Shown in pieces: positions 9,417 to 17,996 of a stretch of 64,000 nucleotides of DNA. The notes under the pieces were generated by a model. The model saw only the letters and a program-made list of their open reading frames with translations. It searched no databases and was not told the origin of the DNA. This DNA is from Muribaculaceae bacterium (GTDB lineage Bacteria; Bacteroidota; Bacteroidia; Bacteroidales; Muribaculaceae), in the NCBI GenBank assembly GCA_017619935.1, contig JAFZRJ010000023.1, positions 61,747 through 125,746 of the forward strand, read 5' to 3'. Position 1 is the stretch's first letter. Each line of letters begins with the position of its first letter. The position numbers and the translations under genes are program-made.

Positions 9417-11381
9417 CTACTTCAGCCCGGCATTCAAGAAGTCGAGGAAGCCTTTCACATCCTCCTTGTAGGCAAACGGTCCGGAAAGCATCTCGCCCTG
9501 GGCGTTCAGCACGACGTAGTAAGGCTGTGAATTGGAGGCGAACTTATATCGTTGCAAGTAACTCCACAGGTCACCGTAGGTGGTCAACTCCACCTGCTTG
9601 CCGTTTTCCTGCACATAGCGCGAGGTGGGCAAGGCTTTCTTGTCATCAACCATCAGCTGGATGGTGACAAATTTCTCTTTCAGCAGCGTTTTCACTTCGG
9701 GCTGATCCAACACGGCGCCATCCATCTTACGGCAATTCACGCACCCATAGCCCGAGAAGTCGAGGAATACAGGCTTCCCCTGTTTGGCAGCCGCCTCCAT
9801 GCCCTGGTCGTAGTCGGCATATTCCACCAATTCGCCACCATAGAGGTTGAAGTCTTGCGTATGGAGCGGCGGAACGAAGGCGCTGGTCGCACGCAACGGT
9901 GCGCCCCACAAACCTGGCACCAAATAGGCCGTAAAAGCGATGGAAATCAACCCCAGGGCAAAACGCGTCACACCTATTCCTGTCTGGGCCGGCTCGCCAT
10001 CGCTCTTGAAACGGAACATGCCCAGCAGGTACAGTCCCAGCAATCCGAAGATGGCTATCCACAGCGCCAAAAACACCTCACGGTCAAGTATGTGCCATCC
10101 GTAAGCGAGGTCGGCCACCGAGAGGAACTTAAGCGACAATGCCAGTTCCAGGAAGCCCAGCACCACCTTCACCGTGTTCATCCAGCCACCGGAGCGAGGC
10201 AGTTTTTTCAACCATGACGGGAACAACGCGAACAACGAAAACGGAATCGCCAATGCAATGGCAAAGCCCAGCATGCCTATGGCCGGACCCATACTGGACC
10301 CCTCGCTAGCGGCCTCCACCAGCAAGGTGCCAATGATGGGACCCGTGCAAGAAAACGAGACAATCACCAGCGTGAACGCCATGAAGAAGATGCTCAGCAA
10401 GCCTGTCGTGCGCTCGGCGGCACCATCCACCTTGCTCGACCAGGAGTCGGGCAACTTGATTTCAAACGCGCCAAAGAAGGAGATGGCAAAAAGCACCAAC
10501 AAGGCGAAAAAGATGATATTGCATACAGCGTTGGTGGCCAAGGCATTCAGTGCGCTGGCACCAAAGATGGCGCTCACAGCCAAACCAAGCCCCACATATA
10601 TAACAATGATAGACAAACCATAAATGACGGCATCGCGAATCGATTGTGCACGCCCCCCACTCTTCTTGAGGAAGAAACTCACCGTCATGGGAATGATGGG
10701 CCACACGCAAGGTGTGAGCAGTGCCAGCAGCCCACCCAAGAAACACAACGCGAATATGCGCCACCAACTCGTGCCCGCAGCCTGCGTCGTACCATCGCCT
10801 GCCGCGCCGGGAGCCACATCTGTCACGGGAGCCCAAGTGTCGGCTTGAGTCATCACGGCAGCGGGCAGCGAATCAGGTACCGCCACCTCCACGCTGTCGG
10901 ACGCATCCTCAAGGCCCTTGTCCTTCAAAGGCGATTTCCCAGTAAAGGAGAAACTCTCGGTGGTAGGCGACGTGCAGGTCTTGTCGTTACAAGCCATGTA
11001 ACGCACCGTGCCACCCAGATTGTACCGCTCGGCAGTGACCGTGAAAGGCTGGCTCAGCGTCACACCGCCGGTCCACCACCGCAAATTCATGTCGAAGGAG
11101 TTGTCATATTCTTCGTGCGGCTTGGCGCTGGCCTTCAACGGGCCATCGAGTTTCACGCCTTCCAACTTTTTCCACTCTACCGTGGTGGGAACGGGGCCGC
11201 CATCGGGCAAATTGATGTCATAGAGGTGCCAACCGTCGTCAATGGCTGCGGTAAACGTCACCACGCCATGCGTGTCATCGGTCATCTTCACAGCATTCTT
11301 CCAGTGAACCGGATTCACCACTTGCGCTGACAAACCAATGCCCAACACAAGCCAAAACAATATCAATGTCACTCGTTTCAT
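9417..11381 (-). CDS. dsbD: Protein-disulfide reductase DsbD family
   Basis: This 654-residue membrane protein moves electrons from the cytoplasm to periplasmic thiol proteins. In order: a signal peptide (to about residue 20, GIGLSA-Q), an N-terminal periplasmic beta domain (DsbDalpha-like), a multi-helix membrane domain (about 205-460) whose two redox cysteines lie in LTPCVWPII and SFSCTGPIIG, and a C-terminal thioredoxin domain with GYGCVNCRKM as the CXXC. The ATG at 11379-11381 opens the signal peptide; a start 19 codons upstream would add a non-signal extension. It is divergent from the nrnA-like gene and convergent with the efflux operon. Confidence 0.92.
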   Translation of the reverse strand: MKRVTLILFWLVLGIGLSAQVVNPVHWKNAVKMTDDTHGVVTFTAAIDDGWHLYDINLPDGGPVPTTVEWKKLEGVKLDGPLKASAKPHEEYDNSFDMNLRWWTGGVTLSQPFTVTAERYNLGGTVRYMACNDKTCTSPTTESFSFTGKSPLKDKGLEDASDSVEVAVPDSLPAAVMTQADTWAPVTDVAPGAAGDGTTQAAGTSWWRIFALCFLGGLLALLTPCVWPIIPMTVSFFLKKSGGRAQSIRDAVIYGLSIIVIYVGLGLAVSAIFGASALNALATNAVCNIIFFALLVLFAISFFGAFEIKLPDSWSSKVDGAAERTTGLLSIFFMAFTLVIVSFSCTGPIIGTLLVEAASEGSSMGPAIGMLGFAIALAIPFSLFALFPSWLKKLPRSGGWMNTVKVVLGFLELALSLKFLSVADLAYGWHILDREVFLALWIAIFGLLGLYLLGMFRFKSDGEPAQTGIGVTRFALGLISIAFTAYLVPGLWGAPLRATSAFVPPLHTQDFNLYGGELVEYADYDQGMEAAAKQGKPVFLDFSGYGCVNCRKMDGAVLDQPEVKTLLKEKFVTIQLMVDDKKALPTSRYVQENGKQVELTTYGDLWSYLQRYKFASNSQPYYVVLNAQGEMLSGPFAYKEDVKGFLDFLNAGLK

Positions 11382-11386
11382 GGCCG

Positions 11387-11394
11387 CAAAAATA
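11387..11394 (-). promoter_or_regulatory. Possible -7 element of dsbD
   Basis: On the minus strand TATTTTTG fits TAnnTTTG, but it lies only 5 bp upstream of the chosen dsbD ATG and has no clear -33 box. If used, the mRNA would be almost leaderless, so a more distant promoter is also possible. Confidence 0.3.
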
Positions 11395-11478
11395 CGATAT
11401 TTAATCGACAATTGCCACACATGGTTAATTTTTTTCAAAAATAACGGGTTGGTTTTACATGCAATGAAAGAAAAACGC

Positions 11479-11486
11479 TACCTTTG
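11479..11486 (+). promoter_or_regulatory. Promoter -7 element of the nrnA-DUF4827 operon
   Basis: TACCTTTG matches TAnnTTTG and lies 19 bp before the ATG at 11506. It argues against longer in-frame starts upstream. No clear -33 box was found at the usual distance. Confidence 0.5.
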
Positions 11487-11505
11487 CAGATTAAAACGCT
11501 TTGTA

Positions 11506-12546
11506 ATGATACAACCCATCATTGACGACCATGTGATTGCACGACTTCGCTCACTCATCAACGGAGCGAAGAATGTGGTCATCACCTGCCATCTCTCACC
11601 CGACGGCGACGCCATAGGCAGCTCACTGGCGTTGTGCCATGTGCTGCAACGCCTGGGGAAAAATGCGACGGTGGTGACTCCCGACATGGTGCCCAAGTCG
11701 CTCCTATTCCTGCCCTACATGCGTGATGTGGTTGTGTACACCAACAGCGAGTTGAGGGCACGCAACATCGTGGAACAAGCACAACTGATTTTTTGCCTCG
11801 ACTACAACGACATGCATCGCATCGACAAGTTGGGCGAACTCATTTTGCGCCAGTCGGCTCCACGGGTGGTTATCGACCATCACCTCAACCCCAGCGACGC
11901 CTTCGACCTCACCATCTCGTTTCCCGAACTCTCATCGACCTGTGAACTGGTTTATCGCGTGCTGCTGCAAATGCGTATGCTCAACCTCATCGACCGCTTT
12001 GCCGCGCAGTGCCTGATGGTGGGCATGATGACCGACACCGGCAACTTCACCTACGGAAGCGAGAACCCCGAGCTGTACGAGATTCAGGCTTCGCTCATGC
12101 GCCGCCACATCGACCGCAACCGGCTTTACAACATGGCGATGAACACCTTCAGCGCCGACAGCCTGCGCCTGCAAGGTTATGCTTTGAGCGAAAAAATGCA
12201 ACTCTTCCCCGAAAAGGGAGCGGCACTCATCACCCTCAACCAGGATGAACTGAAGCGTTTTAACTACCGCAGGGGCGACACCGAAGGACTGGTGAACAAG
12301 CCACTGTCCATTCCTGGTATCTTCTGGGTGGTCTTCTTCAGGCAAGACCCCGAATATATAAAGGTGTCCTGCCGTTCACAAGGCAATTTCTCGGTCAATG
12401 AAATCTGCGAGAAATATTTCAACGGAGGTGGACACCTCAATGCAGCAGGTGGTGAGTTCTATGGCACGATGGAACAAGCCGTAGAAACCTATATGCACAT
12501 TCTGGAAGAAACTCCCGACACCACTAATCAAGAACAAATCTCATGA
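11506..12546 (+). CDS. nrnA: DHH/DHHA1 phosphoesterase, NrnA-like oligoribonuclease/pAp phosphatase
   Basis: This 346-residue protein carries the DHH signature set: CHLSPDGDAIGSS (motif I), LDYNDMHRID, VIDHHLNP (the DHH motif proper), MMTDTGNF, and a C-terminal DHHA1 domain with the glycine-rich GGGHLNAAGG. The family hydrolyses short RNA oligomers and 3'-phosphoadenosine 5'-phosphate with Mn2+. The start at 11506 sits 19 bp after a -7 box. Its stop overlaps the next ATG (shared ATGA at 12543-12546), so the DUF4827 lipoprotein is translationally coupled, a pairing I recall as common in Bacteroidales. Confidence 0.9.
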   Translation: MIQPIIDDHVIARLRSLINGAKNVVITCHLSPDGDAIGSSLALCHVLQRLGKNATVVTPDMVPKSLLFLPYMRDVVVYTNSELRARNIVEQAQLIFCLDYNDMHRIDKLGELILRQSAPRVVIDHHLNPSDAFDLTISFPELSSTCELVYRVLLQMRMLNLIDRFAAQCLMVGMMTDTGNFTYGSENPELYEIQASLMRRHIDRNRLYNMAMNTFSADSLRLQGYALSEKMQLFPEKGAALITLNQDELKRFNYRRGDTEGLVNKPLSIPGIFWVVFFRQDPEYIKVSCRSQGNFSVNEICEKYFNGGGHLNAAGGEFYGTMEQAVETYMHILEETPDTTNQEQIS

Positions 12547-13124
12547 AAATGAAAAAAATAACACAACTTCTACTAGGTGCTCTCACCATTACCGTCATAC
12601 TTTCGGCATGCAGTGACAGCGAAAGCTATAGCGACCGCTTGAATTCAGAGCGCAAAGCCACCAACGCCTATTTGGCCGGTTATCGTGTTGACAACAACAT
12701 TCCCGCCGACACCATTTTTGAAGAAGGCGAAGACGCCCCATACTATCGCATCGACCCCGAAGGGCAAGTCTATATGCAAGTGTTGAGGTCGGGCGACAGA
12801 AAGAAAGACAGGGCGAAAAAAGGTGAAACCATCTATTTCCGTTTTACTCGCTGCAATCTTGAAAGCTGGTACTCTACCGGCGTAATGGAAATCAACACTT
12901 CCAACGAAAACGACCTGAGTCAGGATGCCACCTACTTCATTTACAAAGACTTCTCAATGCCCGTTTCGTCGCAATGGGGCTACGGACTGCAGTTGCCGCT
13001 TGAATTCCTGGGCGTAGAGTGTGAAGTGAATCTGGTCATCAAGTCGCAATACGGATTGACCAGCGAAATTTCCTACGTCATGCCGTTCTTGTATCATGTG
13101 CGCTATTTCCATAGCCAAATCTAA
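12543..13124 (+). CDS. DUF4827 family lipoprotein
   Basis: This 193-residue protein has a lipoprotein signal (VILSAC, acylated cysteine near residue 21) and then a compact domain that resembles FKBP-type folds (RAKKGETIYFRFTRCNLES, later WGYGLQLPLEFLGV). It fits the Bacteroidales family DUF4827, whose function is not known. Its ATG overlaps the stop of the nrnA-like gene by four bases. A peptidyl-prolyl isomerase activity is possible from the fold only and is not claimed. Confidence 0.8.
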   Translation: MKMKKITQLLLGALTITVILSACSDSESYSDRLNSERKATNAYLAGYRVDNNIPADTIFEEGEDAPYYRIDPEGQVYMQVLRSGDRKKDRAKKGETIYFRFTRCNLESWYSTGVMEINTSNENDLSQDATYFIYKDFSMPVSSQWGYGLQLPLEFLGVECEVNLVIKSQYGLTSEISYVMPFLYHVRYFHSQI

Positions 13125-13159
13125 CCCTATTTTTGTCTCATTCCACTAAACAACCAGAT

Positions 13160-14545
13160 ATGTCTTTAATCAAGTCTATTTCAGGTATTCGCGGCACTAT
13201 CGGTGGCCGTGCCGGTGACGGTCTGTCACCTCTCGACATCGTAAAATTCACTTCGGCCTACGCTACTTTTATCCGCCGAAACACCACCAGGACAAGCAAC
13301 GTCATCGTGGTGGGACGTGACGCCCGACTCTCAGGGCGCATGGTCCTCAACATCGTAGTGGGCACACTCACCGGGATGGGATTCGATGTGGTAAATATCG
13401 GCCTGGCCACCACCCCGACCACCGAACTGGCCGTGGTGGGTGAAAACGCATGCGGAGGTATCATCATCACCGCTTCGCACAACCCCAAACAGTGGAACGC
13501 GCTGAAACTGCTCAACGAGCAAGGTGAATTCCTGAACGACGAACAAGGCAAGGAGGTGCTGCGTATCGCCGAAGCCGAAGACTTTGACTATGCCGAGGTT
13601 GATGCGCTGGGACGCGAACAGAAGAACTACACCTACCTGCGCCGCCACATCGACGCTGTGTGCAACCTTGACCTGGTGGACAAAAAAGCCATTGCCAAAG
13701 CCAACTTTACCGTGGTTGTCGATGCCGTCAACTCGGTGGGCGGTGTCGCCATCCCCAAGTTGCTGGAGGCGCTGGGCGTGAAGAAAGTGGTGCCCTTGTT
13801 CTGTGAGCCAACCGGACATTTCGGTCACACACCAGAGCCTATTCCCGAAAACCTCACCGCCATCCAAGACGTGATGAAACAAGGCAAGGCCGACGTGGGA
13901 TTTGTCGTTGACCCCGATGTCGACCGTCTGGCCATCGTGATGGAGAACGGCGAATTTTTCGTTGAAGAATACACGCTGGTGGCAGTGGCCGACTACGTGC
14001 TCAGCCACACGCCAGGCTCGACAGTGAGCAACCTCTCGTCGTCCCGCGCCTTGCGTGACGTCACCGTCAAGCACGGCTGCTCCTATACTGCCGCCGCCGT
14101 TGGCGAGGTGAACGTCACCACCGAAATGCGCCGCACCAACGCCGTCATCGGCGGTGAAGGCAACGGTGGGGTCATCTATCCCGCGCTGCATTACGGACGC
14201 GACGCGCTCGTGGGTGTCGCCCTTTTCCTCACCCTGCTAGCCAAGAGCGGCAAGACGGTGAGCGAATTGAAAGCCACCTATCCGCAATACGCCATCGCCA
14301 AGACCAAACTGCAACTTACGCCACAGATGGACGTTGACGCCATCCTTAAAGCCGTTGAGAAGCACTATGCCGGCGAGGAACTCACTACCATCGACGGTGT
14401 GAAAATCGACTTCGAAGACGGTTGGGCGCACCTCCGCAAGAGCAACACAGAGCCCATCATTCGCATCTACAGCGAAGCTCACACGATGGAAAAAGCCGTT
14501 GAATTGGGCGAAAGCGTGAAAAAAATCGTCGAATCCCTCTGCTAA
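13160..14545 (+). CDS. glmM: Phosphoglucosamine mutase/phosphohexomutase
   Basis: This 461-residue enzyme belongs to the alpha-D-phosphohexomutase family. Visible are the N-terminal SGIRGTIGG, the phosphoserine loop TASHNPKQWNALK, the Mg2+ loop DPDVDRLAIV, the sugar-binding GEGNGG and the phosphate-binding RKSNTEPIIRIY near the C-terminus, in the correct order and at normal length. GlmM converts glucosamine-6-P to glucosamine-1-P for peptidoglycan and LPS precursors; in Bacteroidales this subgroup is normally annotated GlmM, but phosphomannomutase activity cannot be excluded. The ATG at 13160 directly precedes the conserved N-terminus; an ATG or GTG further upstream adds nine unconserved residues. 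Confidence 0.88.
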   Translation: MSLIKSISGIRGTIGGRAGDGLSPLDIVKFTSAYATFIRRNTTRTSNVIVVGRDARLSGRMVLNIVVGTLTGMGFDVVNIGLATTPTTELAVVGENACGGIIITASHNPKQWNALKLLNEQGEFLNDEQGKEVLRIAEAEDFDYAEVDALGREQKNYTYLRRHIDAVCNLDLVDKKAIAKANFTVVVDAVNSVGGVAIPKLLEALGVKKVVPLFCEPTGHFGHTPEPIPENLTAIQDVMKQGKADVGFVVDPDVDRLAIVMENGEFFVEEYTLVAVADYVLSHTPGSTVSNLSSSRALRDVTVKHGCSYTAAAVGEVNVTTEMRRTNAVIGGEGNGGVIYPALHYGRDALVGVALFLTLLAKSGKTVSELKATYPQYAIAKTKLQLTPQMDVDAILKAVEKHYAGEELTTIDGVKIDFEDGWAHLRKSNTEPIIRIYSEAHTMEKAVELGESVKKIVESLC

Positions 14546-14581
14546 ACCCTCACTAAAAAGGGGATTGAAGGGATTTGGCCC

Positions 14582-14589
14582 TATCTTTG
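14582..14589 (+). promoter_or_regulatory. Promoter -7 element of the TfoX-domain gene
   Basis: TATCTTTG matches TAnnTTTG and is 19 bp before the ATG at 14609. The gene therefore has its own promoter although glmM ends only 63 bp upstream. Confidence 0.5.
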
Positions 14590-14608
14590 CATCCTATAAT
14601 CAATCACG

Positions 14609-14935
14609 ATGGCCAGTAACGCCGATTTTGTACAATATATCGCTGACCAATGCAGCGGCGCCGGAGAAATCACGACGCGCAAGATGATGGGTGACTATTG
14701 CATCTACTGCGATGGCAAGGTGTTCGGCCTGATTTGTGACGACTGTTTCTTTATCAAACCGACAGAACTGGTAAAACCCCTGCTCAGGCAGGTGGAACTC
14801 CGTCCTCCTTACGATGGGGCGAAAGACTATTTCTACATTGCCGATGTGGACGACCACGAGTATCTGTCAATGCTCGCCAAAGAGACCTACCTCGCCCTAC
14901 CCGAGCCAAAAAAGAAAAAAGCGCCCAAAAAGTAA
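14609..14935 (+). CDS. TfoX/Sxy N-terminal domain protein
   Basis: This 108-residue protein is a single TfoX N-terminal domain: MASNADFVQYIADQ, then ITTRKMMGDYCIYCDGKVFGLI and FFIKPT, which is the core pattern of the family. It ends in a lysine-rich tail (EPKKKKAPKK) of low complexity. In gammaproteobacteria TfoX/Sxy promotes competence through CRP, but these short Bacteroidota proteins have no known target, so I do not extend that role. It has its own promoter and is followed by mazG, 62 bp downstream, which also has its own. Confidence 0.82.
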   Translation: MASNADFVQYIADQCSGAGEITTRKMMGDYCIYCDGKVFGLICDDCFFIKPTELVKPLLRQVELRPPYDGAKDYFYIADVDDHEYLSMLAKETYLALPEPKKKKAPKK

Positions 14936-14967
14936 CGGCATTACCCATCGCCCCCCACAAACTGCTC

Positions 14968-14975
14968 TAACTTTG
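14968..14975 (+). promoter_or_regulatory. Promoter -7 element of mazG
   Basis: TAACTTTG matches TAnnTTTG and lies 22 bp before the mazG ATG at 14998. Confidence 0.5.
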
Positions 14976-14997
14976 CAATGAAATAATCAGATTACTT

Positions 14998-15792
14998 ATG
15001 CCGCATCATACTAAAGAAGAAAAATTGGCCGCATTCGAGCGTTACCTAGACGTGCTCGACACATTGCGTGAAAAATGCCCGTGGGACCGAGTGCAGACCA
15101 ACGAGAGCCTACGTCCCAACACCATAGAGGAAACCATGGAACTGGCCGACGCCATCATTGCCGAAGACCATGACGCCATTCGCAAGGAACTGGGCGACGT
15201 GCTGCTTCACGTGCTGTTCTATGCCAAAATCGGTGAAGAAAAAGGGGAATTCGACATTGCCGATGTGTGCAACGGTGCTTGCGACAAACTCATCTTCCGT
15301 CACCCTCACATCTACGGCCACGAACATGCCTCAACTCCCGAGGAAGTGTTGAACCGATGGGAACTCATCAAGATGAAGGAAAAAGACGGCAACAAAACCG
15401 TGCTGAGTGGAGTGCCCGCCTCACTGCCGTCGCTCATCAAGGCTGAGCGTGTGCAGGAAAAGGCCGCCAATGTGGGCTTTGACTGGGAAAAACGCGAAGA
15501 CGTGTGGGAGAAGGTCAAAGAAGAAGTTGCCGAAGTGGAACGTGAACTCACCGAGGGGAAGGAAGTGGACCGCGAGAAGGAATTTGGCGACCTGCTCTTC
15601 GCCGTGGTCAACGCGGCTCGGCTCTATGGCGTGCGACCTGACAATGCCTTGGAACGCACCAACCGAAAGTTCATTTTCCGGTTCAACCACATCGAAAAAC
15701 GCGCCAAGGAAATGGGCCTCAAACTCAAAGAGATGACCCTCGCCCAGATGGATGAACTTTGGGACGAAGCAAAAGCCCTCGAAAAGCAGTGA
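14998..15792 (+). CDS. mazG: Nucleoside triphosphate pyrophosphohydrolase MazG
   Basis: This 264-residue protein has two MazG domains. The first (residues about 15-115) has CPWDRVQTNESL and EETMELADAI with the metal-binding acidic residues, then ELGDVLLHVLFYAKI. The second (about 160-260) repeats the pattern with WEKVKEEVAEVEREL and EFGDLLFAVVNAARLYG. The enzyme hydrolyses NTPs to NMP and pyrophosphate, thereby clearing non-canonical nucleotides. The length and domain pair are typical of housekeeping MazG rather than of the MazEF-linked name. Confidence 0.93.
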   Translation: MPHHTKEEKLAAFERYLDVLDTLREKCPWDRVQTNESLRPNTIEETMELADAIIAEDHDAIRKELGDVLLHVLFYAKIGEEKGEFDIADVCNGACDKLIFRHPHIYGHEHASTPEEVLNRWELIKMKEKDGNKTVLSGVPASLPSLIKAERVQEKAANVGFDWEKREDVWEKVKEEVAEVERELTEGKEVDREKEFGDLLFAVVNAARLYGVRPDNALERTNRKFIFRFNHIEKRAKEMGLKLKEMTLAQMDELWDEAKALEKQ

Positions 15793-15814
15793 AACTGTTG
15801 AATTGACTCAACCG

Positions 15815-16843
15815 CTAGCGTAGCAGTTCACGCATATTGGTAGTGACGTTGAGCATAAAGGTGGTGGCACCACTATGAGGCTGTGCCACAGCCACACCGA
15901 AACCGAACGCCTTCACCTTGATGCCTGCTCCAGCCGAAAAACCCGACAGGAAACTGCGCTGGTAGCTCGACATGTCGGTGCGGGTCTTGTAGTTGTAACC
16001 CAGTGCGATATAAGTATTGTTATTAGGTAAAAACTCGGCACCGAACACCAAATGCCGTAGCAGATTGCTGCCAAAGCCGTTTTTCTTCACCAGTGCCGAC
16101 TCAGCATTGTTTTTATCGGCCGGCTCATAATAAGGCAGATACCACTTCGTGAGGTGATGGGCCGTTAGCGACAAGCGGAACGGAGTACCGTTGATTTGCT
16201 TGGTGATTCCCAGTTGAACATCGACGGGCAGTTTGTCGCGATGGTCGGCGAACTTCTTGATTTGTCCACCCAGATTGGTCACCACCAGCGAAGCCGAGAC
16301 GTCATACACGGGGTCGTAATAATTCACGCCCAAGTCCACTGCCAACGCTCCAGCCGTGTAATCCTCATATTTCGAGTATAGATATTTGGCTGTGATACCG
16401 CCACGGAAGAAATCGCTGATATCATGGCTGTAGGTCACCCCGACGGCGATATCGTTGGCACTGAACGAACCCGTTTTGACACCCGCCACGTCGTAACCCT
16501 CCATCGAACCATATCCAAAGTACTGGATACTGGCACCCCAAGCGCCATGAGTGCGCCACTTTTGGCCATAGCGAACGCCCGCGAAGTTGCTGCCCCCAAT
16601 GTATCGCATATAGTTCAGCCCCACCTGTTTGTCGTTCTCAGGTCCCAGCAATGCGGGGTTCTGAGCCGCCAAGTTGATATCGTCGTCAATGACCGTCACA
16701 TTGTATCCTCCCAGCGCGTAAGTATGAGCCGACGGCGTGACATTCAGAAAATTGTAAGCCGTTGTCCCGTCTTGAGCATTCATCGGAATCGCCATTAAAA
16801 GCACCCCGATGAAGGTATATATAGCAAGTCTATTCAAATTCAT
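15815..16843 (-). CDS. porQ: Type IX secretion system protein PorQ
   Basis: This 342-residue outer membrane protein has a signal peptide (cut near residue 23, IPMNA-Q) followed by a PorQ/PorV-like beta-barrel: NFLNVTPSAHTYALGG, INLAAQNPALLGP, SNFAGVRYG and a C-terminal strand region. PorQ takes part in the type IX secretion system that exports proteins carrying a C-terminal sorting domain. The codon at 16844-16846 is GTG; I use the ATG at 16841-16843. It is convergent with mazG (22 bp) and no other T9SS gene is in the window. Its presence supports reading the C-terminal tails of the secreted paralogs at 43.7 and 46.5 kb as T9SS signals. Confidence 0.87.
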   Translation of the reverse strand: MNLNRLAIYTFIGVLLMAIPMNAQDGTTAYNFLNVTPSAHTYALGGYNVTVIDDDINLAAQNPALLGPENDKQVGLNYMRYIGGSNFAGVRYGQKWRTHGAWGASIQYFGYGSMEGYDVAGVKTGSFSANDIAVGVTYSHDISDFFRGGITAKYLYSKYEDYTAGALAVDLGVNYYDPVYDVSASLVVTNLGGQIKKFADHRDKLPVDVQLGITKQINGTPFRLSLTAHHLTKWYLPYYEPADKNNAESALVKKNGFGSNLLRHLVFGAEFLPNNNTYIALGYNYKTRTDMSSYQRSFLSGFSAGAGIKVKAFGFGVAVAQPHSGATTFMLNVTTNMRELLR

Positions 16844-16977
16844 CACCTAATGACTTTTTACAAATAACGCAAAAAAACCGCTTCTAGTATAATTGTTTAC
16901 ATATTTTTCAAGACTCTTGCGATTTCGTAAAAATAGATGAAACATTATTAATCATTTACAAAACTAAATGACTTTTT

Positions 16978-17008
16978 ATTGACAATTGCAAATTCCACCT
17001 TATATTTG
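16978..17008 (+). promoter_or_regulatory. Promoter of the TonB-domain gene
   Basis: ATTG (16978-16981), a 19-bp spacer and TATATTTG (17001-17008) fit the Bacteroidota promoter. The ATG follows 21 bp later. Confidence 0.6.
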
Positions 17009-17029
17009 CACGACATTTAATTAGTTTTT

Positions 17030-17473
17030 ATGCTAAAGACGCGCATATTCTTGACATTTACACTCTTGTGCTCACTACTTTTCAGTGCCGCACAGGTGCG
17101 CCATGTGACCACTATGGGCGCCGCTTCTCCCAAACAATCGCCTAATGCGGTGGAAGTTTACGAGTTTGATTATGTGGATGTTCAACCCCAGTTCCCTGGA
17201 GGCGAGCATGGACTGATCAACTTCATCAACAAGACGCGAGTATATCCTTACCATGCCTATAAGAACAGGGTGCAAGGCCGCGTATTGTGCAGTTTCATTG
17301 TAGGCGTCGATGGTCGGGTGAGCAATGTACGTATCATTCGAGGCACAGCCGACGATTCTCTTAATCGTGAGGCCATGCGCGTCATCAGCGAGATGCCACG
17401 ATGGTCGGCAGGCCGCGTCGGCAACACCAATGTCCCCGTGCGAGTGGTTCTGCCTATCGCTTTCAGACTCTAA
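17030..17473 (+). CDS. TonB C-terminal-domain periplasmic protein
   Basis: This 147-residue protein has a signal sequence (about residues 1-21, ending FSAAQ) and a TonB C-terminal domain: QFPGGEHGLINFINKT, then VQGRVLCSFIVGVDGRVSNVRI and a final MPRWSAGRV...VPVRVVLPIAF. It lacks the long proline-rich spanner of a full TonB, so it is a small TonB-C domain protein as is common in Bacteroidota, where such domains also occur in non-transport roles. Its 3' end overlaps the convergent rsmD gene by 11 bp. Confidence 0.82.
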   Translation: MLKTRIFLTFTLLCSLLFSAAQVRHVTTMGAASPKQSPNAVEVYEFDYVDVQPQFPGGEHGLINFINKTRVYPYHAYKNRVQGRVLCSFIVGVDGRVSNVRIIRGTADDSLNREAMRVISEMPRWSAGRVGNTNVPVRVVLPIAFRL

Positions 17474-17996
17474 AAATCGTAAAATTGACTTTGCCGTAGA
17501 TGCGGTGCTGCAAGAATTGCGGCATCGCGCTGAAATCGTTGGCACGGCTGTGCTCAATGATGACCAGTGTACCCGGTTTCACCATGGCCGAATTCAAGAT
17601 AAGTTCGGGCAACTCGGGTAATTGCGGCAGGTCGTAAGGCGGGTCGGCAAAGATAACGTCGAAAGTCTGCCGACACGATGAGATAAAACGAAACACGTCA
17701 CCACGAATCGGTGTCATGTTCTCCTCGCCCAACTGCTGTTTGACTTTCAAAATAAAACGATATTGCACATTCGCCTTCTCCACACAAGTGACACTCGCGC
17801 AGCCCCTTGAGGCGAACTCGAAACTGACGGCACCCGTCCCCGCAAACAAGTCAAGCACTGTAATCCCCTCGAAGTCAATGAGGTTTCCCAGCACATTGAA
17901 GAGGTTCTCACGCGCCATGTCGGTAGTTGGGCGTGCGGTGATGTTAGTCGGCACATCGAAACGCCGATGACCATATTTTCCGCTTATGATACGCAT
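17463..17996 (-). CDS. rsmD: 16S rRNA (guanine(966)-N(2))-methyltransferase RsmD
   Basis: This 177-residue SAM-dependent methyltransferase has the RsmD N-terminus MRIISGKYGHRRF and the RPTTDMARENLFNVL segment, the SAM-binding motif VLDLFAGTGAVSFEFASRG, and the catalytic DPPY in VIFADPPYDLP. It methylates G966 of 16S rRNA in the assembled 30S subunit. Its start overlaps the end of the DUF3822 gene by 13 bp, so the two are co-transcribed and probably translationally coupled. It overlaps the convergent TonB-domain gene at the 3' end. Confidence 0.93.
   Translation of the reverse strand: MRIISGKYGHRRFDVPTNITARPTTDMARENLFNVLGNLIDFEGITVLDLFAGTGAVSFEFASRGCASVTCVEKANVQYRFILKVKQQLGEENMTPIRGDVFRFISSCRQTFDVIFADPPYDLPQLPELPELILNSAMVKPGTLVIIEHSRANDFSAMPQFLQHRIYGKVNFTIFRV

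Noticed and set aside
11338-11505. N-terminal extension of the nrnA-like protein by 56 residues
   Set aside because: The extension lies across the promoter and the divergent dsbD start; similarity to DHH proteins begins at the ATG at 11506.
13331-14191. Long minus-strand open frame opposite glmM
   Set aside because: Its translation is histidine- and glycine-rich in the manner typical of antisense frames, and the plus strand has all phosphohexomutase motifs.
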